Assembly (NCBI GenBank): GCA_030156665.1
Contig: JASGMB010000002.1
Location: 51,720 to 115,719, forward strand
Reading direction: 5' to 3'
Length of the DNA stretch: 64,000 nt
DNA from: Clostridiales bacterium
Lineage (GTDB): Bacteria; Bacillota; Clostridia; SK-Y3
Under the pieces are notes generated by a model, which saw only the letters and a list, made by a program, of their open reading frames with translations, had not been told where the DNA came from and made no database searches. How positions within the stretch are numbered: position 1 is the first letter of the stretch; each line of letters starts with the position of its first letter. The position numbers and the translations under genes were made by a program. Shown piece after piece: positions 28,814-37,204 of this stretch.

Positions 28814-30448
28814 TTGAAAAGAGTATTTGAGAATATTTGTTGCATGATATTAATATTATTTTTACTAAGCGCATGTACTTTTCAGCAGGATCAACAAAAA
28901 TTAGATGATAAAACTGAACCTGAAAAACAAATGAAACTTGAAGATACCGGACCTGTAAAAGGTGGTACATTAAATTTGCAATCATTTAATCCTGATACTT
29001 TCAATCCTTTACTTACAAAAAGTAAATCTAATGCGGAGATATTGAATTTAATATTTGATAGTTTAGTGACATACGATAAAAATATGAATATAGTGCCGGC
29101 TTTAGCCGAGAGATGGGAAGTTTCTGCAGATGGAATGACATGGACATTTTTTTTAAGAAAAGATGTAAAATGGCATGACAATAGTCAGTTTAATGCATAT
29201 GATGTAGATTATACTTTTAAGATAATTACAAGTAATAAATATAACTCTATATATAAATTTAATACACAGCATATCTCTTATTTCGGAGTTGTAGATGAGT
29301 ATACATTTAAAGTAGTTTTAAATCAGCCTTACGGTGGTTTTTTAGATACCGTAAGTTTCCCGATTATAGCTAAGCATCAATTTGAAGGCAGGGAACCTAG
29401 CGGTAATGACCTGAATTTTAAGCCTATTGGTACGGGACCTTATCAATTTGTTGCCTATAATCCATTAAAAGAAATAAAATTAAAAGCTAATGCTACATGG
29501 TGGAAGGATAGCAGTCCATATATTGATAATATTATTGTTAAATTACTTCCAGACAATGAAACAGCTTTATATTCGCTTGAAGCAAAAGAAATAGATCTTG
29601 TACCTACTGATGTAGTGGATTGGGAAAAGTATAGTGCCAAAGGAAATATCGAAATTAAAGAATATCTTACAAATTACTACGAGTTTATAGCAGTAAATTT
29701 TAATAATAAAGTTTTAAGTGATAATGCTGTACGTAAAGCGATTGCTTATGCAATTGACAGAGATAAAATTATAGATGAAGCATTGTTGGGGCATGGAAAA
29801 AAAACAGATGTACCTATTAATCCAGATTCCTGGCTTTATGATGCTTCATCACAAATTTATAGTTTTGATATAAAAAAAGCTAAGGAAATTCTTGTGCAAG
29901 CTGGGTGGAAAGACTCAAATAACGACGGAATTCTTGATAAGGAAATAGAAGGAGTAAATTTGCCGCTTTCCTTTAAACTTACCACTAATCAGGATAATGT
30001 GATAAGAGATAAAGTTGCACAAGCCATTGTAAATCAATTACAGGATGTGGGAATGCAGGTAACTTTGGAAAAGGTAAGCTGGGATGAAATAAATAATATG
30101 TTAAACTCAAAGAATTTTGATGCTATATTAACCGGCTTAAATCTTTTCCCAAATGGTGATTTATCCTTTGCTTTTCATTCGTCAGAAATAGAAAGAGGTA
30201 CTAATTTTATTTCTTATAGTAGTCAACAGATGGATGACTTACTTTCAAGGGCTTTTAAAACAGTAAATGCTGACCAAAGAAAACAAGCCTACGTCCTTTT
30301 GCAAAAGCAAATTGTAGAAGATTTACCTTATATAAGTCTATATTTTAGAACCTCTGCAATCTTACACAGTGATAGGTTAAGAGGAGATATAAATCCTATA
30401 GGTACAAATATATATAATAACATTCACAAATGGTATTTATTACAGTAA
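28814..30448 (+). CDS. peptide/nickel ABC transporter substrate-binding lipoprotein
   Basis: A 544-residue solute-binding protein of family 5 (OppA/DppA/NikA type). A lipoprotein signal with lipobox LSAC places Cys near residue 21, so the mature protein is anchored outside the membrane. GGTLNLQSFNPDTFNPL, LAERWEVSADGMTWTFFLRKDVKWHD and AIDRDKI are typical. No permease or ATPase genes lie beside it, so the partner system is unknown. TTG start, with AAGGAGG 11 bases upstream. Confidence 0.9.
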   Translation: MKRVFENICCMILILFLLSACTFQQDQQKLDDKTEPEKQMKLEDTGPVKGGTLNLQSFNPDTFNPLLTKSKSNAEILNLIFDSLVTYDKNMNIVPALAERWEVSADGMTWTFFLRKDVKWHDNSQFNAYDVDYTFKIITSNKYNSIYKFNTQHISYFGVVDEYTFKVVLNQPYGGFLDTVSFPIIAKHQFEGREPSGNDLNFKPIGTGPYQFVAYNPLKEIKLKANATWWKDSSPYIDNIIVKLLPDNETALYSLEAKEIDLVPTDVVDWEKYSAKGNIEIKEYLTNYYEFIAVNFNNKVLSDNAVRKAIAYAIDRDKIIDEALLGHGKKTDVPINPDSWLYDASSQIYSFDIKKAKEILVQAGWKDSNNDGILDKEIEGVNLPLSFKLTTNQDNVIRDKVAQAIVNQLQDVGMQVTLEKVSWDEINNMLNSKNFDAILTGLNLFPNGDLSFAFHSSEIERGTNFISYSSQQMDDLLSRAFKTVNADQRKQAYVLLQKQIVEDLPYISLYFRTSAILHSDRLRGDINPIGTNIYNNIHKWYLLQ

Positions 30449-30450
30449 CA

Positions 30451-30487
30451 AAAAAGAGTTGTAATATAACATATTATAACTCTTTTT
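30451..30487 (+). terminator. intrinsic terminator after the lipoprotein gene
   Basis: AAAAAGAGTTGTAATA pairs with TATTATAACTCTTTTT (one wobble), a 16-bp stem with a 5-nt loop ending in a T-run. Confidence 0.85.
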
Positions 30488-30542
30488 GATTACCACAGGT
30501 GTATACTAACATTAAAATACCATAAACTATTCTTTATAGGTT

Positions 30543-30647
30543 ATTTAATTTGTTTGAAGAATAGTATTCCAATCACAGAGCTACAAGGCTAAGGGCCTTT
30601 TTGCAACGTTCTTTCAATAATATTCTTCAAATAAAAAATATACGCCC
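30543..30647. repeat. palindromic repeat, copy 2, with internal hairpin
   Basis: Ends match copy 1 near 16458: ATTTAATTTGTTTGAAGAATA at 30543 and TTCTTCAAATAAAAA...ACGCCC at 30623-30647. The 20-base termini are inverted repeats with two mismatches. The centre contains a small hairpin AAGGC/GCCTT followed by Ts (30585-30602). No coding capacity. It looks like a miniature element. Confidence 0.5.
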
Positions 30648-30663
30648 ATTCTTTATAAAAGTA

Positions 30664-30692
30664 TTGACAATATATGATGGAACTGCTATAAT
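30664..30692 (+). promoter_or_regulatory. consensus promoter for the tRNA pair
   Basis: Perfect TTGACA (30664-30669) and perfect TATAAT (30687-30692) with 17-base spacing, the strongest promoter in the window, 40 bases before tRNA-Leu. Confidence 0.9.
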
Positions 30693-30731
30693 ACTCTTTG
30701 TCGATAAATTAATATAATATTTATTCGGTGT

Positions 30732-30816
30732 GCGAGAGTGCTGGAACTGGCAGACAGGCACGTTTGAGGGGCGTGTGTCTTATGGCGTATGGGTTCAAGT
30801 CCCATCTCTCGCACCA
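30732..30816 (+). tRNA. tRNA-Leu (GAG)
   Basis: An 85-nt type II tRNA with encoded CCA. Acceptor GCGAGAG pairs with CTCTCGC, and the discriminator is A. The anticodon stem CACGT/GCGTG encloses TTGAGGG, giving anticodon GAG. A long variable arm and T-arm ATGGG-TTCAAGT-CCCAT are present. Confidence 0.95.
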
Positions 30817-30821
30817 ATTAT

Positions 30822-30895
30822 TGCGGGATTGTGTAATGGTAGCACGAATGACTCTGACTCATTTTGTGAGGGTTCGAATCCTTCTCCCGCAGCCA
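30822..30895 (+). tRNA. tRNA-Gln (CTG), prophage attachment target
   Basis: A 74-nt tRNA with encoded CCA. Acceptor TGCGGGA pairs with TCCCGCA, discriminator G. The anticodon stem AATGA/TCATT encloses CTCTGAC, giving anticodon CTG. Its 3' half lies antisense to the final codons of the prophage recombinase, marking the chromosome-prophage junction. Confidence 0.95.
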
Positions 30896-32382
30896 TCAAA
30901 AAACACACGTAAAATAATTTCAATATTATTTTCGTGTACAATGATTTTTTCAACATAAGTCTGGAAGATTTTTTTAAGTTCTTCTGGACTTTTATTTTTT
31001 AAATTACTATCTTTCAATATATATGATTTAATTTGTTCTTTAGTAGGTAAAGTCATAGCATTTTTAATTTTTGTTTCTTCTATTATGCTTATGATTTCAG
31101 ATTTTTTATTTTCAAGCACTGTCATTTTTTCTTTCATGGAAGGATGAAACATCCCATTAGCAATTGCTTCTACCATATTATTAATTTGTGTATCAATTTT
31201 ACTTAGTTCTTTTTCAAATGCTTTTATATCTTCCAAAAGATCTTCATTTTGTTTTTGAGCATATTCATATATTTTATCGCATAATACGTCAATAGTTTTA
31301 GAATTAAATAATTTTTTCTGGAGAGAGTTGATAACATATTCTTCAACAGTTTGTTTTTCTATCCCTTTCATATTACATGTTCTTTTTCTTTGCTTTGCGG
31401 AACAATTGTAAGAACAATATATATAATTATCTCTATCTTTAAACCTTCTAGTATTACCCACCATAGCACCACCGCATTTACCACAAAAAATAAGCCCTGA
31501 TAATAAGTAGGTAACTATAGCCTTTCTTCCTGAATATTTATTTCTGTCCATTTTTAACTGTACCTTCTTCCATAAAGTTCTATCGATAATAGCAGGCATA
31601 CCGCCATTTATTTTAATGATGTCCTGTTCAGTATTTTGTTTTCTTTTATTATATTTGCCATTTATTTTTTTAGGAGCACGATTAAAAATATATACTCCTG
31701 TATATTTTTCATTTCTTAATAAATCATGTATACTATTTTTCCCAAATTTATTTCCTTTTTTAGTTTTATAACCTAAGTTATTAAGTTTTTTAATAATTGA
31801 GCTGTAACCTTCACCATCTGCATACATTTCAAATATTAGTTTAACAGCCTTAGCTTCATGTTGATTAATAATATACGTTTTACTTACAGGATCCACATCA
31901 TAACCAAATGGAGGTATTCCTCCATTATGTTTACATTTATATGCGTTTTCTTTCATACCTTTCATAGCTTCTCGAGCCAGGTTTTTAGAATAGTATTCAG
32001 CCATTCCTTCAAGCACAGATTCTAATATTACTGATTCTGGACTATCATTTAATGGCTCTAGCACAGAAATTAATTGAACGTCTGATTTTTTTAGCTCTCT
32101 TCTGTAAAAAGCACTATCGTATCTATTACGTGCAAACCTGTCAAGTTTATGAACCAGTACAACGTCGAATAAGCCAAGCTTACTATCTTTAATCATTTGT
32201 AAAAATTGAGGCCTATTATCAGTTGTAGCGCTTTTAGCTTCATCAACATATATTTTAACTATAGCATATTCATTTTTTTGTGCATATTCTTTTATAACTC
32301 TCACTTGTGCTTCAATGCTTTCATCTCGCTGATTGTCTGAACTGTATCGACAATAAGCAGCTGCTTTTATCATTTGTTTCAT
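30859..32382 (-). CDS. large serine recombinase (phage integrase)
   Basis: A 507-residue serine integrase. The catalytic domain has YCRYSSDNQ with Ser14 as nucleophile and HKLDRFARNRYD. The recombinase domain follows (IPPFGYDVDP, GEGYSSIIKKLNNLGY). A zinc ribbon, FCGKCGGAMVGN with CSYNC, a coiled coil and a C-terminal beta segment come next. The last residues, GCGRRIRTLTK, are encoded by the antisense strand of tRNA-Gln, so they derive from the host after integration; the phage-encoded part ends near RVFFD. AGAAAGG precedes the ATG. It integrates and excises the prophage. Confidence 0.93.
   Translation of the reverse strand: MKQMIKAAAYCRYSSDNQRDESIEAQVRVIKEYAQKNEYAIVKIYVDEAKSATTDNRPQFLQMIKDSKLGLFDVVLVHKLDRFARNRYDSAFYRRELKKSDVQLISVLEPLNDSPESVILESVLEGMAEYYSKNLAREAMKGMKENAYKCKHNGGIPPFGYDVDPVSKTYIINQHEAKAVKLIFEMYADGEGYSSIIKKLNNLGYKTKKGNKFGKNSIHDLLRNEKYTGVYIFNRAPKKINGKYNKRKQNTEQDIIKINGGMPAIIDRTLWKKVQLKMDRNKYSGRKAIVTYLLSGLIFCGKCGGAMVGNTRRFKDRDNYIYCSYNCSAKQRKRTCNMKGIEKQTVEEYVINSLQKKLFNSKTIDVLCDKIYEYAQKQNEDLLEDIKAFEKELSKIDTQINNMVEAIANGMFHPSMKEKMTVLENKKSEIISIIEETKIKNAMTLPTKEQIKSYILKDSNLKNKSPEELKKIFQTYVEKIIVHENNIEIILRVFFDGCGRRIRTLTK
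30880..30900. other. prophage left attachment junction (attL region)
   Basis: The change from tRNA-Gln to phage sequence occurs at or near the tRNA 3' end, directly next to the recombinase gene, as expected for attL. The core cannot be defined because attR is outside the window. Confidence 0.5.
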
Positions 32383-32473
32383 CCTTTCTAAAACTTACAA
32401 ATGAATGTTCAAAACAATTTAAAAATAAAAAGCTGCATAAGTAAATTTTGTTTTAGTGTATTTGAGTTAGTTA

Positions 32474-33067
32474 TTAATTATCCTTATATCCATAAACTGT
32501 TTCTATATTAAATTCAAATGTATCGTTTTTGCTTTTTCCAATTGTTTTAATAAGAATATCATCAGCTTCCATAGGTTTTAGTTCATTAATTGTAAACTCA
32601 TAAGAATATTTATTATCCCATCGAATTGTTCCATCTTCTTTTTTTACTATAATACGTATTATTATTTTAGTAATAATCCAATTGTCTGTTCCGTTATAAA
32701 TATTTCCTAAAAATTCATTACCGAAAAATTTAAAACTTCCATTTATTTTTTTTATTTCTTCCTTTGGAAGTTCAACTATATTTTTATTAGTTTGTTTAAT
32801 ATTTTGTTTATCAACTTGATTGTCTTTATGTTTAATGCTGTTATCTATATTTATTGCTTGTGAAAATTCATTTTTAGCTTCATGCCATGTGTTTTTATTA
32901 AAATATAAAGTTTTGCCAGTTACTCTATTGATTTTTACTATTACCTCTGAGTTATTATATTTTATTTTTTCATACCTATATAATGTAGGATAGAAACAAA
33001 TAGAAAAGATAATTATAGTTATACAAATGGTTGTCGCTACTTTTATGTCTAATCTTAGTTTGTTCAT
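32474..33067 (-). CDS. membrane-anchored hypothetical protein
   Basis: A 197-residue protein with one N-terminal membrane segment (about residues 8-28, ATTICITIIIFSICFYPTLY) and an external charged then beta-rich domain. The domain resembles, in general character, the FxLYD-type or similar secreted folds (FLGNIYNGTDNWIITKIIIRI). It lies between integrase and repressor, where superinfection or lysogenic conversion genes are common. CGGAGGT precedes the ATG. No family recognised. Confidence 0.7.
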   Translation of the reverse strand: MNKLRLDIKVATTICITIIIFSICFYPTLYRYEKIKYNNSEVIVKINRVTGKTLYFNKNTWHEAKNEFSQAINIDNSIKHKDNQVDKQNIKQTNKNIVELPKEEIKKINGSFKFFGNEFLGNIYNGTDNWIITKIIIRIIVKKEDGTIRWDNKYSYEFTINELKPMEADDILIKTIGKSKNDTFEFNIETVYGYKDN

Positions 33068-33187
33068 TTAATACCTCCGATTAATGTTTTATAAAAAAGA
33101 CTCATTTATGGAACTATATAGAGTATATAGAAAAAATTTACGCTAATAGTGCTAAAATAAAAGCCTGCAACTGCAAACTATGACCAT

Positions 33188-33691
33188 CTATATATTCTTT
33201 TTGAGAATTCCAGGTGGGTCAAAGAATATGGTGTATTGTTCATCTATGATTTTATATTTGCCATATTTTTTATAATAAACATCAAATGTCATTTTTAAAA
33301 ATTTTTCTGTAACATCTAAATATTCTGCCATCTCTGCTAGATTTCGTACACCATATTCATATGCTTTAATTAAATCATTAAATGTAATTAATTTTTTTAT
33401 AGCCCATCTTTTAGCTATTTCTTCCTGCTTACGTTTTACAAGTGGATTAATATATGGATTGACTAAAATATCACCATTTGATGTATAATAATGACCTAGT
33501 TCCTCTGCCAAAACACACGCTTCTTCTTTATAGGTTTTAACTTTTGGACTTATAGTTATTACAGGTTCTGTTGAGTTATCTGCATAATAAAAACCTCTCA
33601 TATTTTCTGGCAATTTATTGTGTGTAATAAATATGCCATTATTGTAAGATTCCGCATAAAGTTTTTCTAGCTTTGTCAATTTATATTTCAT
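33188..33691 (-). CDS. ImmA/IrrE-like phage metallopeptidase
   Basis: A 167-residue protein of the type that cleaves phage repressors during induction in ICEBs1-like systems. The active-site segment is LAEELGHYYTSNGDI. The family motif is HExxH, and here the first His is Glu (EELGH), a substitution I have seen in phage members but which may weaken zinc binding. It is adjacent to and co-oriented with the CI-like repressor, supporting a role in repressor control. Confidence 0.8.
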   Translation of the reverse strand: MKYKLTKLEKLYAESYNNGIFITHNKLPENMRGFYYADNSTEPVITISPKVKTYKEEACVLAEELGHYYTSNGDILVNPYINPLVKRKQEEIAKRWAIKKLITFNDLIKAYEYGVRNLAEMAEYLDVTEKFLKMTFDVYYKKYGKYKIIDEQYTIFFDPPGILKKNI

Positions 33692-33752
33692 TTATCTCAG
33701 TCCCTTTACTTAGTCTTTTGTTTTAATAGGTAACACTTCATTTAATACAATT

Positions 33753-34112
33753 CTATTTTTTCTTTTTGTATTTTTGTTTTAAAAACTCTATATAGTCCAT
33801 TAATTGTTGTTTTGCTTCTTCAGGTAATTCATCGTCATAACCATCTATTCTATGTGCAGCTATTGTTGCGTTTTCATCTATTAATTTTTTTATTTTTTCT
33901 TTGTATGGGTTTTTAATATCTGTATAACATAGAAGATAATCTATACTAACATCAAAATAGTTTGCTAATTTTTTCAGTGTTTCTGCATCAGGTGTACGTC
34001 TATTTTGTTCATACAAGCCTATTGCTGCTGGCGTCACACCTATAATATCAGCTAATTGCTTTTGAGTTTTCCCCCTTTGTTCTCTTAGACTTTTAATTCT
34101 ATCCCCAAACAT
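33753..34112 (-). CDS. CI-like XRE family repressor
   Basis: A 119-residue repressor with an N-terminal helix-turn-helix (IKSLREQRGKTQKQLADIIG, then YEQNRRTPDAETLKKLANYF) and a short C-terminal helical tail without a LexA-like autoprotease domain. Loss of repression is therefore likely to depend on the ImmA-like protein. It is divergent from the Cro-like gene across a region with palindromic operators. GGAGG precedes the ATG. Confidence 0.88.
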   Translation of the reverse strand: MFGDRIKSLREQRGKTQKQLADIIGVTPAAIGLYEQNRRTPDAETLKKLANYFDVSIDYLLCYTDIKNPYKEKIKKLIDENATIAAHRIDGYDDELPEEAKQQLMDYIEFLKQKYKKKK

Positions 34113-34200
34113 ATTTATCCTCCAACTCTACTCTTTTAATAATATTATAACACTTTGTATAGTTTTTTTAAATATTTCTAAACAAAATATATAAAAAGCA

Positions 34201-34229
34201 TTGACTTTATACATAATGTATAGTAATAT
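34201..34229 (+). promoter_or_regulatory. rightward early promoter (PR-like)
   Basis: TTGACT (34201-34206) and TAATAT (34224-34229) are 17 bases apart. An operator palindrome occupies the spacer. Confidence 0.65.
34208..34222. promoter_or_regulatory. phage operator 1
   Basis: A perfect 15-base palindrome TATACATAATGTATA centred at 34215, inside the rightward promoter spacer. Confidence 0.6.
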
Positions 34230-34234
34230 ATAAC

Positions 34235-34249
34235 TATACAAATTGTATA
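34235..34249. promoter_or_regulatory. phage operator 2
   Basis: A perfect 15-base palindrome TATACAAATTGTATA, 27 bases from operator 1, just upstream of the Cro-like gene. Confidence 0.6.
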
Positions 34250-34266
34250 TAAAGCGAGGTGAAAAA

Positions 34267-34470
34267 ATGATAACTAAAACAAAAAAGCGTACTTATCTTA
34301 TAAAACTAAGAAAAAAAAACAAATTAACACAAGCTGAAATTGCTGAATTATTAAGCATTACACCTGTGTTTTATGGCATGATCGAAAGAGGCGAAAGAAA
34401 CCCAACTCTTGAACTAGCTAAAAAAATTGCTGATTTATTTAACGTAACTATTGATGAAATTTTTTCGTAA
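34267..34470 (+). CDS. Cro-like XRE family regulator
   Basis: A 67-residue helix-turn-helix protein (LRKKNKLTQAEIAELLSI, GMIERGERNPTLELAKKIAD, ending VTIDEIFS). ATG at 34267 follows GCGAGGTG. It is the first rightward gene, divergent from the CI-like repressor, and flanked on both sides by the same operator palindrome. Confidence 0.85.
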   Translation: MITKTKKRTYLIKLRKKNKLTQAEIAELLSITPVFYGMIERGERNPTLELAKKIADLFNVTIDEIFS

Positions 34471-34475
34471 CAAAC

Positions 34476-34505
34476 TATACATATTGTATATATACATATT
34501 GTATA
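34476..34505. promoter_or_regulatory. two tandem identical operators after the Cro-like gene
   Basis: TATACATATTGTATA occurs twice back to back (34476-34490 and 34491-34505). It matches the two upstream operators at the half-sites TATACA/TGTATA, with one central mismatch in symmetry. It probably controls transcription into the early region. Confidence 0.55.
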
Positions 34506-34569
34506 TAAACTATCTTTAATTATTCTATGCAAAAACCAGGGCAAAATTACCTGAAAGAAGGTGGTTTAA

Positions 34570-34737
34570 GTGGCAGTAGTTAGTATCTTAATAGACAGAA
34601 AAACGGGAGCAACAATTTCAGAATCAGAAAAAATCACTAATGAAGAACAGCTACAAAATGATTATTTTGATACATTAGCACGATTGATGTGGAATAGGAT
34701 GAAAAATAATGTTGAATTAATGAAGGTAACCAAATAA
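34570..34737 (+). CDS. small phage protein (55 aa)
   Basis: GTG start with AAGGTGG 5 bases upstream. The product begins VAVVSILIDRKTGATISESE and is mostly polar. Codon use is like the neighbours. No family recognised. Confidence 0.5.
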   Translation: MAVVSILIDRKTGATISESEKITNEEQLQNDYFDTLARLMWNRMKNNVELMKVTK

Positions 34738-34769
34738 TGCCTATAAACAAAAGATAAAGGGGTGGCTTT

Positions 34770-34997
34770 ATGGAAATCAGATTAAAAGCTGCTGTATTAA
34801 CTGCATTAGCAACAGAGTTGGGACAGCAAATAGAAATTAGCGAAGAGGAATGGCAAAATGCTAAGACAGATGCACTAAGAGATATATACGTAAATAAACT
34901 ATGTTTTTTAAATAATGTTGATACAGATTATTTTATAAATGTGATGGTTAAGGAATTGGCGATTGTAAAAAGACTTACAGAAAAAAAGAGCGCTTAA
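34770..34997 (+). CDS. small phage protein (75 aa)
   Basis: A mostly alpha-helical protein (MEIRLKAAVLTALATELGQQ) with no known motif. ATG follows AAAGGGGTGG. It lies in the rightward early operon between the Cro-like gene and the recombination genes. Confidence 0.6.
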   Translation: MEIRLKAAVLTALATELGQQIEISEEEWQNAKTDALRDIYVNKLCFLNNVDTDYFINVMVKELAIVKRLTEKKSA

Positions 34998-35073
34998 AAA
35001 GCGCATATAAGAAATATTTTTCACCTAAATCCTATATCAGAAATTAAATTTTGTCAATGCAGGAGTGAATATT

Positions 35074-35253
35074 ATGTATACAAGTCTATATATAAAAACT
35101 GAAAGTGGAGATGGTTTAAAAGTTGAAAGAGAAAAGAGAGATATTTTAATTATAAATGCTGAACTCACTTTAGAAATGACAGAAGAAGTCGCAGAAGAAT
35201 TATTATACAAATTAAAAAGACAACTAAGAGGAGGGGGAAATAATGACAATTAA
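35074..35253 (+). CDS. small phage protein (59 aa)
   Basis: ATG at 35074 follows AGGAGTG. It overlaps the next gene by 11 bases. The product has a beta-strand start and a helix TLEMTEEVAEELLYKLKRQL. Function unknown. Confidence 0.6.
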   Translation: MYTSLYIKTESGDGLKVEREKRDILIINAELTLEMTEEVAEELLYKLKRQLRGGGNNDN

Positions 35254-37204
35254 ATTAAATAAGCTTACGCTTAAAAACTTTAAGGGCATAAGAAACTTTA
35301 CATTAGAGGTAAACGGAAAAAATGCTTTTATATATGGTGACAATGAAGCTGGTAAGACTTCGATATTCGACGCTTTTGTATGGCTTTTATTTGATAAAGA
35401 TTCTTCTAATCGTTCAAACTTTCAGATTAAGACATTAGACAGTACAGGAAATGTTATTCATGGATTAGAGCATGAAGTAGAAGGGCATTTTAGTGTAGAT
35501 GGTACAGAACTTATTTTAAAAAAGGTTTACCAAGAAAAATGGACCAGAAGACGTGGTGAGTCTGAAAAAATATTTACAGGCCATGAAACAAACTATTGGA
35601 TTAATGATGTACCAGTAAAGAAAAATGAGTATGTAAAAAAGATTGATGAACTTGTGAATGAAAATATATTTAAGTTACTTGCTAATCCCTTATACTTTAA
35701 TACTTTCTTAAAATGGCAAGATAGGCGTGAGATACTTTTAAAAATTATTGGTGATATTGAAGATAGTGAGGTTATTAATTCTAACGCTAAATTAAAGGAT
35801 TTATCCAAAATACTAGGTGATAGATCTATTGAGGACTATAAGAAGGTCATAAATGAGAGGAAGAAAAAATTAAATAAAGAAATAGAGCAAATTCCAATTA
35901 GAATTGATGAAATTAACAATAACCTTCCAGAACTTGATTCAGATGTTAATTATACTGAACTTGAAAAAGAAAAGAAGCAGTTACTTAAACAAATATTAGA
36001 TATTGAATCGGAGATTACCGCCGCTTCTAATATTACCAAAAGTCTAAGAGAGAAAGAAAAAGAACTTTACCGATTAAGAGAAAAGAGATACCAGCTAGAA
36101 AAGCAGATCGAAAAAGATGCAAATAGGGAAGTTTTTGAACTACAAAAAAAGCAGCATGAAATTAAGTTTAATATTAAAGGCTTGAAAAACAATATTGAAC
36201 TAGATGAAAGCAGTATAAGTAGAATCGAAACTGATATTAAAAATTACGAATCAAAACTTGCTGAACTTAGAAAAGAATACGGTGAAATTTATAAAGAGCA
36301 GTTCGCAAATTCAGATAAAGACAATTTTATTTGTCCTACATGTAGCCAAAAGCTACCGGATAATGATATTGAAGCTAGGATTGAAGAATTAAAGAAAAAT
36401 TTTGTAGCTAATAAGCAAAGACGATTAGATGAAATCAATAAGACCGGAAAATCTGTTAAGAAGCTAAAAGAATCGCTAGAAAAAAAGCTAGATAATTTAA
36501 AAACTGGGATAACTTTAAAAAACGAACATCTAGCACAGTTTGAAAAAGACTATGAAAAGACTAAAGCAAAACTAGAAGAACTTTCAAATAATACTGTAGA
36601 GATTGATTATTCATCTAACAAAGAATATATGGAGCTTACTTATGACATTGATGTACTAGAAGCTGAACTAAGTGAACCGGTTGAAAATGAAACGAATGCA
36701 TTACTAGATAAGAAATCTCAACTTAATAAAAGAGTAGATGAAATCAACTCTATTCTCAATAATAAAGAAGCTATCGAAAAGTCTAAAGTAAGAATTAAAG
36801 AACTTGAGGCACAAGAAAGAGATCTTGCAAAGAAGCTCAATGAACTTGAAAAACATGAGTTTCTAATAGAAACATTTATAAGGACTAAAGTTGACCTACT
36901 AGAATCTAAGATTAATGAAAACTTTAAGTATGTAAACTTTAAGTTATTTGATACCCAAGTAAACGGAGCAACATCAGAATGTTGTGAAACTCTTATAAAA
37001 GGTGTGCCTTTTAACGACGCTAATAATGCTGCCAAAATTAATGCAGGAATTGACATTATCAATACACTTACTGAATTTTATGATATTAGTGTGCCAATTT
37101 TTATAGATAATCGTGAGTCGGTTAACAACTTAATCGAAACTAACAGCCAAGTCATTAATCTGGTTGTTAGCAAAGATAAAAATTTAAAAGTGGAGGTAAT
37201 GTAA
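35243..37204 (+). CDS. SbcC/Rad50-like AAA ATPase with zinc-hook motif
   Basis: A 653-residue SMC-type ATPase. Walker A is GDNEAGKTS at residues 32-40. Long coiled coils follow, broken by CPTC near residues 364-367, as in a Rad50 zinc hook. The C-terminal half carries PIFIDNRESV at the Walker B position, with Asp-Asn in place of the usual Asp-Glu. Followed at once by recT and an MBL-fold gene, it probably forms a DNA end-processing and annealing module for phage recombination, in the place usually held by a RecE-type exonuclease. Confidence 0.88.
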   Translation: MTIKLNKLTLKNFKGIRNFTLEVNGKNAFIYGDNEAGKTSIFDAFVWLLFDKDSSNRSNFQIKTLDSTGNVIHGLEHEVEGHFSVDGTELILKKVYQEKWTRRRGESEKIFTGHETNYWINDVPVKKNEYVKKIDELVNENIFKLLANPLYFNTFLKWQDRREILLKIIGDIEDSEVINSNAKLKDLSKILGDRSIEDYKKVINERKKKLNKEIEQIPIRIDEINNNLPELDSDVNYTELEKEKKQLLKQILDIESEITAASNITKSLREKEKELYRLREKRYQLEKQIEKDANREVFELQKKQHEIKFNIKGLKNNIELDESSISRIETDIKNYESKLAELRKEYGEIYKEQFANSDKDNFICPTCSQKLPDNDIEARIEELKKNFVANKQRRLDEINKTGKSVKKLKESLEKKLDNLKTGITLKNEHLAQFEKDYEKTKAKLEELSNNTVEIDYSSNKEYMELTYDIDVLEAELSEPVENETNALLDKKSQLNKRVDEINSILNNKEAIEKSKVRIKELEAQERDLAKKLNELEKHEFLIETFIRTKVDLLESKINENFKYVNFKLFDTQVNGATSECCETLIKGVPFNDANNAAKINAGIDIINTLTEFYDISVPIFIDNRESVNNLIETNSQVINLVVSKDKNLKVEVM

